NCBI RefSeq assembly: GCF_016704835.1
Contig: NZ_JADIZJ010000009.1
Span: forward strand, 1-64,000
Direction: 5' to 3'
DNA: 64,000 nucleotides
DNA from: Sphingopyxis sp.
Lineage (GTDB): Bacteria; Pseudomonadota; Alphaproteobacteria; Sphingomonadales; Sphingomonadaceae
Program-made: the position numbers and the translations under genes
Shown: positions 7,750-17,299 of the stretch, piece by piece
Numbering within the stretch: the stretch's first letter is position 1
Layout: each line of letters starts with the position of its first letter
Notes under the pieces: model-generated
Told to the model about the DNA's origin: nothing
Database searches by the model: none
The model's input: the letters and a program-made list of their open reading frames with translations, nothing else

Positions 7750-8600
7750 CGCGCCATGCCATGCTGGAGAAGGCGAGCAACGATCTCGCCGATAAACTCC
7801 GCACCAAGGGCCATGCGATCATAAGGTCGTGCCGAACGGCGAAATATCTGACCGACCTCTCGGCCGAACTCGATCCCGTCTTTGCGGCGACGCCGTTCAG
7901 CGAGGGCCCGTTCTACGGTCAGCGAACGAAACGGTTTGGCGGGATGCTCAAACGGTCGGAGCGCGTCCAATATCTCGCGCGCGATCCCGTGATCCTTGGT
8001 GCCGTAGAACAAATTCTTGGTCCCGCCTGCGACCGCGTCCAGCTCAACGTCGCGCAGGCGATCGAGATTCATCCGGGCGAACTGCGGCGAGTTCCGCACC
8101 AAGACTGGTGACATGTGGCCGGTGCCCCAAAGGGCGAGCGAACATCTTCAACGCTTCATCTGGCGCTGACGCCCGTTCACCGCCGACAATGGCGCAACCC
8201 CATCCATCCCAAGAGCCAGGCGTCAAAGCGGGCACAGCGAAGGCGGAGCTGGGGTCGCCGTTGATCGCCGCGTGCAAACCGGGTTATGCGATCTGCTTTC
8301 TCGGATCGACCGCGCACGGCGCGGGCGCCAATGTCACCGGCAGCGTGCGGCGGGGTCTCGTCATCGGCTACAGCCTGGGTTGGCTCAAACCTTATGAAAA
8401 CCCCTGGCTGGCCTATCCACCCAGCGTCGCCCGCAGCTTCCCGAAGATGGCCCGATTTCGCGCCCGGAGAGGGCTTCCATGGCATCGGCTCACCGCGACC
8501 GAGCTGCGCGACATTATCGAGCTCAACCTCATCCCTCCTCGCTTCGCGATCGCGACCGGTCGCAGTCGCCAGGGCGACGCCTTGCCGGCTCCCGGTGAGG
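7746..8600 (+). pseudogene. Phytanoyl-CoA dioxygenase (PhyH) family protein, multiply frameshifted
   Basis: PhyH proteins are Fe(II)/2-oxoglutarate hydroxylases. The N-terminal 121 residues are intact (MTRHAMLEKASNDLADKL through HPGELRRVPHQDW), ending at a TGA (8109) just where the HxD iron motif begins. The family sequence then appears in pieces in other frames: DMWPV near 8112, ALTP and the pattern FTADNGAT at 8164-8197, and later GYAICFLGSTAHGAGAN and RRGLVIGYSLGWLKPYENPW in the frame running to 8758. At least three indels are needed. Its start overlaps the luxI stop. As I recall it, luxI-phyH adjacency is recurrent in sphingomonads. Confidence 0.75.
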
Positions 8601-9359
8601 GACGCACCGGATCGCGGCGCGCCTCGACGTGGGCCTCCGGTCGGGCATGCCGACTCGCCGCGGCAAAAGCGGCGCCGGGCGATCGCTTCACGTGGCACGC
8701 CGGACTGGCGTGGCAACCTTGGCGAGAACGCCCCAAATCAAATGAGAGGCCGCACTGACAGCGCGTCTGGCCCCGGCGCCTACGCCGCAACCTCATCCTG
8801 CTATCATGGGCGGGAAAGTAAGAGGCCGATAGCTGGCGCGCCTGCTTGCGGGTTTGTCGCGCCATAGGAACCCCAGGTCCATCCGACGCCGCCACGCGCG
8901 CCTGTCGTTCGCGCGCGGCTTGGCGCGGATCCCCGGCGCGGCGCAGAGCTGGCAGTCGCCGCGCGAAAACTCCGCCGGCCATCACGAACGCGATCCCCGA
9001 GGTCCGGCGGCCTGATTGGACTTGGCGCCTGCGCCACACGGCGGCGGGCGCTGGATGGCTGAAATGGCAGCAACACCGGCCCAATTGTCGTGCCATCGGA
9101 ATTTCGGGTGTGTCTTGCCCCTACCCCGCCCTTTAAGACGACACTTCGCTGCCGGGCCTTTCGGCCGCGCCCCATTCTCCGCCGACGATTGGCGCGATGG
9201 CGAACCACGGCGCGCCCGCCGTCGACACGGGCCTGAAGACGCCTTCCAGAGCCCGGTGGCGCGGCGCCCGCTGCGTGGCCGCCAGGTTTAATGGGCCTGA
9301 CGAGGCATCCGTCTCGTCAAGAAGTGGTCGCCCCGCGCCGTGGGGCAAAAACGGCATCG
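8601..9359. other. Gap between phyH remnant and fecI remnant, nothing recognised
   Basis: About 760 bp of very GC-rich sequence. Open frames on both strands are arginine/alanine-rich and carry no recognisable motif. Given the indels on both sides, a degraded N-terminal part of the sigma factor (regions 2.1-2.3) may lie in its last 200 bp, but I could not reconstruct it. Confidence 0.4.
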
Positions 9360-9714
9360 GCTGAATCAACCCGGGCGGGTTTCTGCGGCCAGATCGTCGC
9401 GCAGAATTTGCTGATCGACCGCGCGGCATGTTAAATCACCCCGCCCTGCGCGCGCTGTCGAAGAGTGTGATGCCCAGTCCGCCCGAGCAGGAATGGAGAA
9501 CCTCGAGGCCGCCGATCTTCTCAGACTTTATGAGACCGCGGTCGACGCGATGCCGGCGAAGACAAGACGGGTTTTTCTGATGCACCGCGTTGATGAACTG
9601 AGCTACCGGGAGATCCACGAACTTCTCGGCATCAGCGTCGCGACGGTGGAATATCATATGATGAAAGCGCTGGGCCATATTTCAAGGGCGGTGGAAGGCG
9701 GTCGATGCCCAAGG
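9360..9714 (+). pseudogene. fecI: FecI-like ECF sigma factor, truncated/frameshifted
   Basis: An ECF sigma factor that would direct transcription of the lasso/receptor genes. Region 4 is clear in the frame from 9493: LRLYETAVDAMPAKTRRVFLMHRVDELSYREIHELLGISVATVEYHMMKAL. Only a scrap of region 2.4 (IVAQNLLIDRA) is visible upstream at about 9388-9420, in another frame and followed by a TAA. The start and regions 2.1-2.3 are not identifiable. Its end runs into the fecR start at 9705. The FecI-FecR-TonB receptor order is standard for surface-signalled uptake loci and for isopeptidase-type lasso clusters. Confidence 0.7.
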
Positions 9715-10695
9715 CCGAAGACGACTTCGAGGTCGGCGAAATCGCGCGCGCCTGGCTCGTCAAGATGCGCGGCGATGATGCGCGGTCGCTGCGCGCCGAG
9801 TTCGAAGCCTGGCTCGCCGCCGCGCCGGCGCACCGAGCGGCGTATGACCGGATCGCACGCGCCCATGGACGGCGCCCGGCTGCTCAAGACCTCGCCCCCG
9901 CCACGGGTCGGTGCACGCACCGACGGCAAAGAGGTTTAGCGGCGCTGGTCATGGAGCGCGGTTGCCACGGCGGCCCGCGGCGCTGGTCCTGATCGCCATC
10001 GGCGCGGGCGGCGCCCCTTGCTGCTCGGTTGGCGCGGGTTCGACCGCGCGCGCCGCCGAGCCGCTGGTCACCCGGCGCGGCGAGATCCGGACCTTTCGGC
10101 TCGCCGATGGCTCGACCGCCACCCTCGACACCGACAGCCGCGTCGGATCGAATTTTCTGACACTTTCGCCGGGTCCGTCTCGCCAGGTCGCGTTCGCCTG
10201 TCAGTGGCAACGGTACGGCGCCCCTGAGGCAGCGGCGGGAACGGCGGCGGCAAACGCGCGAGGGTTACTCGATCTCGACCTCGGCGCGGCGGGCGAGGCA
10301 CGTTCTGCTGCGCGGCGGGGCAGACGTGTAAGCGGCGGGTTTTTGCCAGCCGTCGCGGCGGTGGCGCCCGGCGCCCGCTCGCGCTTGGCGAGCGCCTGTC
10401 TACCCGGTCGATCGTTCCGCAAGCCCCCGCCGGGCCAGCGCCGCTGACCCGGGCGCAGCGGATTGGCCAAATGGCTGGGCCGAATATCGCAGCATCGCGC
10501 TCGGTTCGCTCGTGGCGGAGGCCAATCGCTACGCGCATCGCCCGATCATCGTCGACGAGCGCGCGGTTGCCGAGCTTGCCGTATCGGGTCGGTTCCAGCT
10601 CACTTGAGGACGGTGGTGTCGCACGGCGTCTTGCCAGCCTGTTCTGACCTGGAGTTTCGACGAGACCGACGGGCTGCATCTGCAAAAGCGGTAAA
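9705..10695 (+). pseudogene. fecR: FecR-like anti-sigma factor/signal transducer, multiply frameshifted
   Basis: FecR is an inner-membrane protein linking the receptor's periplasmic domain to the sigma factor. The N-terminal DUF4880 domain is intact (ARAWLVKMRGDDARSLRAEFEAWLAAAPAHRAAYDRIA). The family sequence then jumps frames: MDGARLLKTSP near 9870, a hydrophobic segment near 9970-10020, the FecR core EPLVTRRGEIRTFRLADGST at 10060-10140 and RIEFSDTFAGSV near 10150. A C-terminal piece reads NGWAEYRSIALGSLVAEANRY near 10480, ending by 10695. At least four indels are needed to restore it. Confidence 0.75.
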
Positions 10696-10808
10696 GGCTC
10701 CCCCGCTGAAATATTTCGCACCAGGCCATCCCGCGCAGTCCGCGTCAACACTCCCCTCGAAGGCCATGCACTCAATGCGTCGTGCGCGTAACGAAAGGGG
10801 GAGTGATT

Positions 10809-11171
10809 ATGACGACCGGACATTCGCGCACGTTCATAGCGGCATTGGCCGACAGCGCTGGCACAATGCTGGCGCAGGCGGAAGCTGCGGGCTGCGGCGA
10901 CGCGCAACGCCCGCGGCAGGCCGAGCGCCCACGGGGGATCGGCCCAACCGGCGGCAAGCTGTCGTTCGAGATGCCGGCGGGGGATACGGTCGAGCTGCAG
11001 CAGGTTGCCGCCCCGCGCCGGCTGGAACTCCATGCTCGCTGGCTGTCGGCGACCCCGATCGCCCAGCGCCCGCGCTGAAGGGCAATTTCACGGCGCGCGG
11101 CCATCGCGGCGCTGCTGCGCGGCAGCGACCTGAGCGCCGATTTCGACGGACGATCGATTGTCATTCGTCGG
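10809..11171 (+). pseudogene. Signal peptide and STN domain of the lasso TonB receptor, out of frame
   Basis: This is the broken 5' part of the receptor that follows. Fragments of a secretin/TonB N-terminal (STN) domain appear in three frames: KLSFEMPAGDTVELQQ at 10957-11004, LKGNFTAR at about 11076-11099, and ALLRGSDLSADFDGRSIVIRR leading into the intact frame. The STN domain contacts FecR in transducer-type receptors, so its loss should uncouple signalling. A start near 10809 (MTTGHSRTFIAAL) is plausible. Alternatively, one or two sequencing indels hide an intact gene. Confidence 0.6.
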
Positions 11172-13448
11172 TTGTCGTCATCGTCGTCATCGGCGGCGTC
11201 GGCAGCGACAGACAGCCGGGCCGAGCCGCCGGAGCCGATTGTCGTGACGGGCACCAACATCCGCGGCGCGAGCGTCACGTCGCCGGTGATCACCGTCGGA
11301 CGCGACGATATAGAAAAAGCCGGACAGAATGATCTCGGCGAAGTGGCGCGCAGCATTCCGCAGAATTTCAGCGGCGGGCAGAATCCCGGCGTCGGCAACG
11401 GCGCCGGACTGATCAACACCAATCTCAATTCCTCCTCGCAGCTCAATCTGCGCGGACTCGGCCCCGACGCCACGCTGACTTTGCTCAACGGCCACCGGCT
11501 TCCCTATGACGGCGCCTTTGGCGGCGTCGACATTTCGGCGATCCCCGTGGCCGCGGTCGAACGGCTCGAGATCGTGCCCGACGGCGCTTCGGCGCAATAT
11601 GGGTCGGACGCGGTTGCGGGGGTCGCGAATATCATTCTGCGCCGCGATTTTACCGGACTGACCACCTCGGCGCGCATTGGTGCCGCCACCTCGGGCGGGA
11701 ATTTCCAGCAAGGCGCGGACGCGGTCGGCGGAGTCACCTGGCGCTCGGGCGGCATCATGCTGGCGTATCAATTTGCAAAAAACTCGCCGATTTTCGCCAG
11801 CGAACGAGACTTTGCCGCCTTGCTCCCCGCGGGCAACAGCATCTATCCCCGGATCCAGCAGCACAGCCTGATATTGTCGGGTCGCCAGGAGATTGCCGAA
11901 GGCGTCGAGTTCAGCGTCGACGCCTTGTACAGCCACCGCCGTTCGCGCACCATTGGCGGCAATGCGGGAACCGCGGGGATCACCCGCTCGATTTTTGCGC
12001 CCTCCGCCGAAAGCTTCAGCATCACCCCTGAAGTCGGCATTGCGCTGGGCGGAAGTTGGAAGGCGCGCGCCTCAATCGCCTACGGCCGCGACCGGACCCG
12101 TTACAACACGCTGATCACCCCGCCGGGCCGGGCCGGGGTCCTCACCAGCGGCTGCTATTGTAACAGCGCCTTGTCGGCAGAACTCGTTTTCGACGGCGCC
12201 GTGGTCACCTTGCCGGCCGGCGACATCCGCGCCGCCTTCGGCGGCGGCTATCGGTCGAACAGCATGGCCTATTCGCAGCGGCAGAATGACACCATCGTCG
12301 GCGCGTTTGACGTCAGTCGCGACAGCCATTTCTTGTTCGGCGAAGCGGAAATTCCGATCATAGCCCCCCATCAGGATTTGGCACTGCTCCGCCGTCTCAC
12401 CGTCACCGCCGCCGCCCGCTATGAAGATTATCCCGGCATGGGCAAGGTGACGACGCCGAAGGTCGGACTCATCTACGAGCCCGGCGCGGCCCTCACGCTC
12501 AAGGCGTCGTGGGGCCGCTCGTTCAAGGCGCCGACGCTGTACCAGCAATATGTCGGCTATGAGACCTATCTCCTTAACGCCGCCGACTATGCCGCCGCCC
12601 CCTCGGGAACGATCATCTATACGAGCGGGGGCAATCCGGACCTCAAGCCCGAGCGCGCCAGCAGCTGGTCGATCGGCGCGGAAGTGCATCCGCCCGCGAT
12701 CGCGGGACTTCGCGTCAACGCAAGCTATTTCAACGTCCGCTACCGCGACCGGGTCGCGCAGCCGATCGCCGGGTCGATCGCCACCGCGTTCAGCAATCCG
12801 GGCTATACCAGCCTGCTCATCCGCAATCCGGGAGCGGCGCAGCTGGACGCGCTGATCGCGGGTGCGCTTTACGGTCTCACAAATTTCGCCGACGAGGATT
12901 ATGACCCTGCCGCGGTCGCGGTGCTCGTCGACAATCGCAACCGTAATGTCGCCCGGCAGGCGATCGAAGGCGTCGACTTCGCTATTCGCTATTCGCTCGA
13001 TTTCGGCTCCGGGCAGCGGCTCGATCTCGGCGGCTCGGCGACCTACCTCAAGAGCGATCAGCTGATCACCGCCGAACTGCCGAGAACGCAGCTCGCGGGC
13101 CTGCTCTACAATCCGCCGCACTGGCGCGGACGCGTCGGCGCCACCTTCGAAGGCGAAGGCCATATGATCTCGGTCTTCGCCAATTATATCGGCGAGGTCG
13201 AGGATCGGCGCTTCACGCCGGTCAGCGATGTAAAGTCGATCGTCACGGTCGATCTCGCGGCCCGGGTGGCTGTCAGATCTCGCGGCGACGCGGAGCCGCT
13301 GTTCGACCTGTCGCTGGTCGTCAATAATCTGTTCAATGCCAGCCCGGCGCGGATCCGCACGCGGGGCTCAAGCGACACGCCCTATGACTCGACCAATTTC
13401 TCGCCGATCGGCCGTTTCATCGGACTCAAGATCGCGCGGAGCTGGTGA
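11172..13448 (+). CDS. TonB-dependent receptor of the lasso peptide locus
   Basis: An outer-membrane beta-barrel transporter. The frame holds the TonB box region (EPIVVTGTNI), the plug domain (LNLRGLGPDATLTLLNGHRLP, VERLEIVPDGASAQYGSDAVAGVANIIL) and a barrel ending in aromatic residues (IGLKIARSW). It opens with a TTG at 11172 in the middle of a serine-rich linker. The true protein probably starts about 360 bp upstream with a signal peptide and STN domain that are out of frame. The stop overlaps the isopeptidase start (TGATG at 13446-13450). In related loci such a receptor imports the lasso peptide for degradation; that role is inferred from context. Confidence 0.88.
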   Translation: MSSSSSSAASAATDSRAEPPEPIVVTGTNIRGASVTSPVITVGRDDIEKAGQNDLGEVARSIPQNFSGGQNPGVGNGAGLINTNLNSSSQLNLRGLGPDATLTLLNGHRLPYDGAFGGVDISAIPVAAVERLEIVPDGASAQYGSDAVAGVANIILRRDFTGLTTSARIGAATSGGNFQQGADAVGGVTWRSGGIMLAYQFAKNSPIFASERDFAALLPAGNSIYPRIQQHSLILSGRQEIAEGVEFSVDALYSHRRSRTIGGNAGTAGITRSIFAPSAESFSITPEVGIALGGSWKARASIAYGRDRTRYNTLITPPGRAGVLTSGCYCNSALSAELVFDGAVVTLPAGDIRAAFGGGYRSNSMAYSQRQNDTIVGAFDVSRDSHFLFGEAEIPIIAPHQDLALLRRLTVTAAARYEDYPGMGKVTTPKVGLIYEPGAALTLKASWGRSFKAPTLYQQYVGYETYLLNAADYAAAPSGTIIYTSGGNPDLKPERASSWSIGAEVHPPAIAGLRVNASYFNVRYRDRVAQPIAGSIATAFSNPGYTSLLIRNPGAAQLDALIAGALYGLTNFADEDYDPAAVAVLVDNRNRNVARQAIEGVDFAIRYSLDFGSGQRLDLGGSATYLKSDQLITAELPRTQLAGLLYNPPHWRGRVGATFEGEGHMISVFANYIGEVEDRRFTPVSDVKSIVTVDLAARVAVRSRGDAEPLFDLSLVVNNLFNASPARIRTRGSSDTPYDSTNFSPIGRFIGLKIARSW

Positions 13449-15586
13449 TGCTTGGCATGTCCGTTCTCATGCTGGCGGCGGCGACCCACGCCGCCACCAC
13501 CGGCGATCCATGTGCAGGTTTCGATGCGGAAGCATCGCGTCCCTCCCCTGCCGCGCGCCCCGTCACCGCCGGCGATCTCGCCACGATCGCCGACATCGGC
13601 CGCGCCAATGCGCACGATTCCGAAAGCCCGTTCGGCGTTTCGCCGGACGGGCGATGGATCGCCTTCGTCGTCCGGCGAGCGAACCCGCCCGCCAACCAAT
13701 ATTGCCAGCGCCTGCTTGTCGCGCCGGTGCATGGATCGGGCGCGCCGCGCGAAGTCGATCGGGGCGGCGAGTTCATCCGCGAGTTCATTTCACTGCGCCA
13801 GCTCGGAGCGGTCCGGTCGGGCACGGCGCGGGTCATCACGCCTCACTGGTCCCCCGATGGCAAGACGCTCGCCTATCTGAAACGGACCGAGGGCGGGGTG
13901 CAAATCTGGACCGTGCCCGTGAGCGGCGGCGCCGCGAGACCGGCAACGCGCCTTCCGTTCGAAGTCGAAGACTTTCGATGGGCCGAAGACGGGGCGGGCT
14001 GGATCGTCGCCGGGCGCCCTCGCCTCGCGGCCGCGCAAGCTGCGATCCGCGACGAGGCGAGCACCGGATATCTCTTCGACGCCCGTTTCAGCCCGATGAT
14101 CGCCGATCATCCGCTACCGCTGGGCGATTTTCCCATGCAATATTTTCATGTGGAGCCGAGCACCGCCTCCGATGCCATCGCGGGCGACGCCATCCGTGCT
14201 GCTGCGCCACACGAAGCGGCGCGGCTCGATCCATCGCTTCACCCTGACCGGCCGCCAGGGGCCAAAACCTATGTCAAGCGACCGCAGGGCAGCCAGGCTT
14301 GGTCAGAGGCGCGCGACCCGGCGCGCCTCTTCTCCTCGACCCGCCTGCGGGTCCTATGGCGCGACGGCTCGTCTGCTGTGTGCGACGATGCCGCATGCGC
14401 GTCGGTCCGGCGCATCGCCTGGTCGCAGACCGGGGACATGGTGTATTTCCTTGCCCGCGAAGGCTGGGCGGACTCCGACACCGCGCTTTATCGTTGGCGC
14501 GCCGGCGACACTTCCCCGCAGCAGATCCTGCGAACCGCCGACGCGCTGATCGGCTGCGCCTTCCAGCGCTCTGAGATGATTTGCGCGCGCGAGAGTTCGG
14601 GCAGGCCGCGCCGGCTCGTCGCGATCGACCTTGCGACGGGTCGCTCGCGGCTTCTCTTCGATCCGAACCCGCGGTTCGCTTCGCACCTCCTCGGCGAGAT
14701 ACGCCGCCTGCGCTATCACACGAAGTTCGGCGTCGAAGCCTATTCGGATCTGGTCCTTCCGCCGGGTTCGCGCCCCGGCGACAAACATCCGCTGGTCGTC
14801 GTTCAATATAATAGCGAAGGCTTCCTGCGCGGGGGAACCGGCGACGAAGTACCGATCCAGGCACTCGCAGCCCGCGGCATCGCGGTGCTGAGCTTTCACC
14901 GGCCGTTCGGTGCGCCGGGCACGAAGGACGCGGCAAGTGAGCTCGAATATCGCCGGCTGGCGCGCCGCGACTGGATCGACCGGAAAAATGTCCAATCCGC
15001 GCTCGAGACAGGAATAATGGCAGCAATCGCCACGGGCCGCATCGACGCCGAACGCCTCGGCATCAGCGGCTTCAGCGAGGGCACGAGCGCGGCACAATGG
15101 GCGCTCATCAACAGCCGCTTGTTCAAGGTCGCATCGCTCGGCGTCTGCTGTGAAGACAAATGGGCGCTGCCGCTCAATGGCGGCATCGACTATGAGGCCT
15201 ATTTGCGTGAAATGGGCTATCCGCTGTTCGAGGACTCCGACCCGAAATTTTGGGCGCCGCTTTCGCTCGCGCAGAATGTCGATAAGATCGATGCGCCGAT
15301 CCTGATCCAGACCGGCGAATATAAAATCGGTCTGGACGTGCTGGCCGCGTTCAGAAAGCATGGCAAACCCATGGAAATGTTCGTTCTCCCCGACGAGCCC
15401 CATGTCAAATGGCAGCCGGCGCATCGCCTCGCCATGTACGAGCGGGTGATCGACTGGTTTGCATTCTGGCTGCAAGGCGAACGCGACTGCAACGCCGCCA
15501 AGGATGAACAATATCGGCGATGGACAGCAATGCGCCGGATACCCACCTTACCTCCCAATTGTGCTGCCGACACCCGCCCCGCGTAG
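13448..15586 (+). CDS. Lasso peptide isopeptidase (Atxe2-like, S9 prolyl-oligopeptidase family)
   Basis: This 712-residue enzyme would hydrolyse the isopeptide bond of a lasso peptide and linearise it. It has a signal-like N-terminus (MLGMSVLMLAAATHAA), a seven-bladed propeller-type N-terminal half with repeats such as ISPDG/SPDGK, and a C-terminal alpha/beta hydrolase. The nucleophile motif is GFSEGTSA, preceded by HPLVVVQYNSEGF, with a late catalytic His in PDEPHVKW. ATG 13448 overlaps the receptor stop, implying coupled expression. Its 3' end overlaps the convergent cyclase gene by 39 bp. The lasso assignment rests on both sequence type and the neighbouring lasso genes. Confidence 0.88.
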   Translation: MLGMSVLMLAAATHAATTGDPCAGFDAEASRPSPAARPVTAGDLATIADIGRANAHDSESPFGVSPDGRWIAFVVRRANPPANQYCQRLLVAPVHGSGAPREVDRGGEFIREFISLRQLGAVRSGTARVITPHWSPDGKTLAYLKRTEGGVQIWTVPVSGGAARPATRLPFEVEDFRWAEDGAGWIVAGRPRLAAAQAAIRDEASTGYLFDARFSPMIADHPLPLGDFPMQYFHVEPSTASDAIAGDAIRAAAPHEAARLDPSLHPDRPPGAKTYVKRPQGSQAWSEARDPARLFSSTRLRVLWRDGSSAVCDDAACASVRRIAWSQTGDMVYFLAREGWADSDTALYRWRAGDTSPQQILRTADALIGCAFQRSEMICARESSGRPRRLVAIDLATGRSRLLFDPNPRFASHLLGEIRRLRYHTKFGVEAYSDLVLPPGSRPGDKHPLVVVQYNSEGFLRGGTGDEVPIQALAARGIAVLSFHRPFGAPGTKDAASELEYRRLARRDWIDRKNVQSALETGIMAAIATGRIDAERLGISGFSEGTSAAQWALINSRLFKVASLGVCCEDKWALPLNGGIDYEAYLREMGYPLFEDSDPKFWAPLSLAQNVDKIDAPILIQTGEYKIGLDVLAAFRKHGKPMEMFVLPDEPHVKWQPAHRLAMYERVIDWFAFWLQGERDCNAAKDEQYRRWTAMRRIPTLPPNCAADTRPA

Positions 15587-17299
15587 TCGCGCCCATGCCT
15601 CGGCATCGGCAATATCCAATATCCGGTACAGCATCTGCCCATGCACGGTCGCGGGGTCGTCGAGAACAGTCTCGACGGCGACCGGGTCGACGATCGCATG
15701 GTCACGAAGCAAACCGCCGAGAAGCAATTCCCTCAGTTGCAGCCGACCGGCGGCGAACACGGCTGCCGTGACGCTCTCGGGACCCGCCTTCGAAACACGG
15801 CGCAAAATGGGTCGAGGCAGAAGGCCTTCAAAAGCCTCGCGCGCAACCGAGCGGTTGATGCCGCCACGGCACCAGTCCCAGGGTGCGATGCGCAGACACG
15901 TCTCGACAATCGGCTGCGCCAGCAAGGCTGGAACGACCGCCGGGAATGCCGCCCGATCATAGCCTTCGATAAAATTCTGGATGCTCAAGAGGAGCCGGAC
16001 GTGTCCCGCGACGCCAGGGAGGTTCGCGGGCGCATCATCCATATAGGGCGTGAGCGCGCGCGAGATGTGGCCTCGCGCCCGCCCCGCGTTGAGCAAGCTG
16101 GGGTCCGGTCCGGAAACCCGGCTTCGACCGAGGAGCGACGATAGCAACGCCCGCGTCATGGTGAGCAGATCGCACTGGGTAACGGCGCACATGTCGCGCA
16201 GGGTGCGCAGAATGAGGGCGGGCGATTGCGCTGCCCGAATGGCGTCGACGATCGGCGCGGCGGAATGAAGATAGCAAAAGACATTGTCGCCGCCGTTGCC
16301 GGTAAAGATCGCATCCGCCTGCCCTGCGCCCAACGCCAGTGCGTAGGCGCGCTCGATCTCCTGCATAAAGGGTTTTGCACCCGGCCGCGGAAGGTGGGCG
16401 GAGGCGCTTCGCGCAAGTTCGATCTTCCGCGGGTCATAATGATGCTCAAGTAGGCGGGCGCCCACCGCCTGGGCGACCAGCTTCGCGTAAGGCCGCTCGT
16501 CGCCGCTCGCGTCCGATGTCGCCAGGGTGAGGCATGTGAAGTCATGTCCGCCGGCGGCAAGCGCTGCGCAGACAATCGAGGAATCGAGTCCGCCCGACAG
16601 GCCGACGAGGACCTGACGGTGCCGGGAAGCGAGCGCGGAAACGCTCGTACAGATGACGTCGCGCAAAATCGCAGGCGCCGCGCCCGGGGCAAGCCGGGCC
16701 GCCGGGCTGGTGAACGGCCATGGGCTCCACAAGGGCGTCGTCAACCGGTTCGCGCCAGCGAACCGGGTCACACTGCCGGGTGGAAGCTCGGATATGCCCT
16801 CGACGCATGTCTCCGCCCGGCGAATTTCGATGGCTTGCAAGTGATCGAAAAGCCGTTCCCACTGCACACCCCCCGCTGGAGTGCCGGCCGCTTCGAACGT
16901 GCCAAGATCCGATGCCAGCATAAAATGCGTCTCGGTTTCCATCACGTAACATGGCAATGCGCCAGAAGGATCGCGAACGACCGAAATACTGCCATCCTCA
17001 TTCCCAATTACGGCAAGATAAGGCCCCCAATAATCGTCGATGAGCGCTGCCGGAGATGCCGAGATCCGGTCGGCCACCGCTTGAGGAATTTGGTCCAGCC
17101 CCGAAGACGCCCGCCGACCGAACAGGGTACCGATCACTGTTAGCCGACCAGCTTGCAGCGGTCGTTCGGAGCTATGGCACCAGAAAGCGGGCACACCATT
17201 TGTGACAGCAGTCGAGGGCGTTCGCGCTCGCAATAGCGCTGGTCCCCGCTGCGCACCCGACGCCTTGGGCAGTGCGATCAGAAAGCGTAGCGCACTCAT
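15548..17299 (-). CDS. Lasso peptide cyclase (asparagine-synthetase-like, C protein)
   Basis: A 583-residue homologue of asparagine synthetase B. It would adenylate the Asp side chain of the precursor and close the macrolactam ring. The N-terminal half is a degenerate glutaminase-like fold (DDYWGPYLAVIGNEDGSISVVRDPSGALPCYV) without the catalytic Cys at position 2. The C-terminal half carries the PP-loop GLSGGLDSSIVCAAL and the distal GNGGDNVFCYL motif. The start overlaps the stop of the upstream B gene by four bases (ATGA). Together with precursor, B protein and isopeptidase it completes the lasso set. Confidence 0.92.
   Translation of the reverse strand: MSALRFLIALPKASGAQRGPALLRARTPSTAVTNGVPAFWCHSSERPLQAGRLTVIGTLFGRRASSGLDQIPQAVADRISASPAALIDDYWGPYLAVIGNEDGSISVVRDPSGALPCYVMETETHFMLASDLGTFEAAGTPAGGVQWERLFDHLQAIEIRRAETCVEGISELPPGSVTRFAGANRLTTPLWSPWPFTSPAARLAPGAAPAILRDVICTSVSALASRHRQVLVGLSGGLDSSIVCAALAAGGHDFTCLTLATSDASGDERPYAKLVAQAVGARLLEHHYDPRKIELARSASAHLPRPGAKPFMQEIERAYALALGAGQADAIFTGNGGDNVFCYLHSAAPIVDAIRAAQSPALILRTLRDMCAVTQCDLLTMTRALLSSLLGRSRVSGPDPSLLNAGRARGHISRALTPYMDDAPANLPGVAGHVRLLLSIQNFIEGYDRAAFPAVVPALLAQPIVETCLRIAPWDWCRGGINRSVAREAFEGLLPRPILRRVSKAGPESVTAAVFAAGRLQLRELLLGGLLRDHAIVDPVAVETVLDDPATVHGQMLYRILDIADAEAWARLRGAGVGSTIGR

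Noticed and set aside
14354..15511. Long reverse-strand open frame inside the isopeptidase gene
   Set aside because: It is a shadow of the intact S9-family gene; its translation is low complexity and has no ribosome-binding site.
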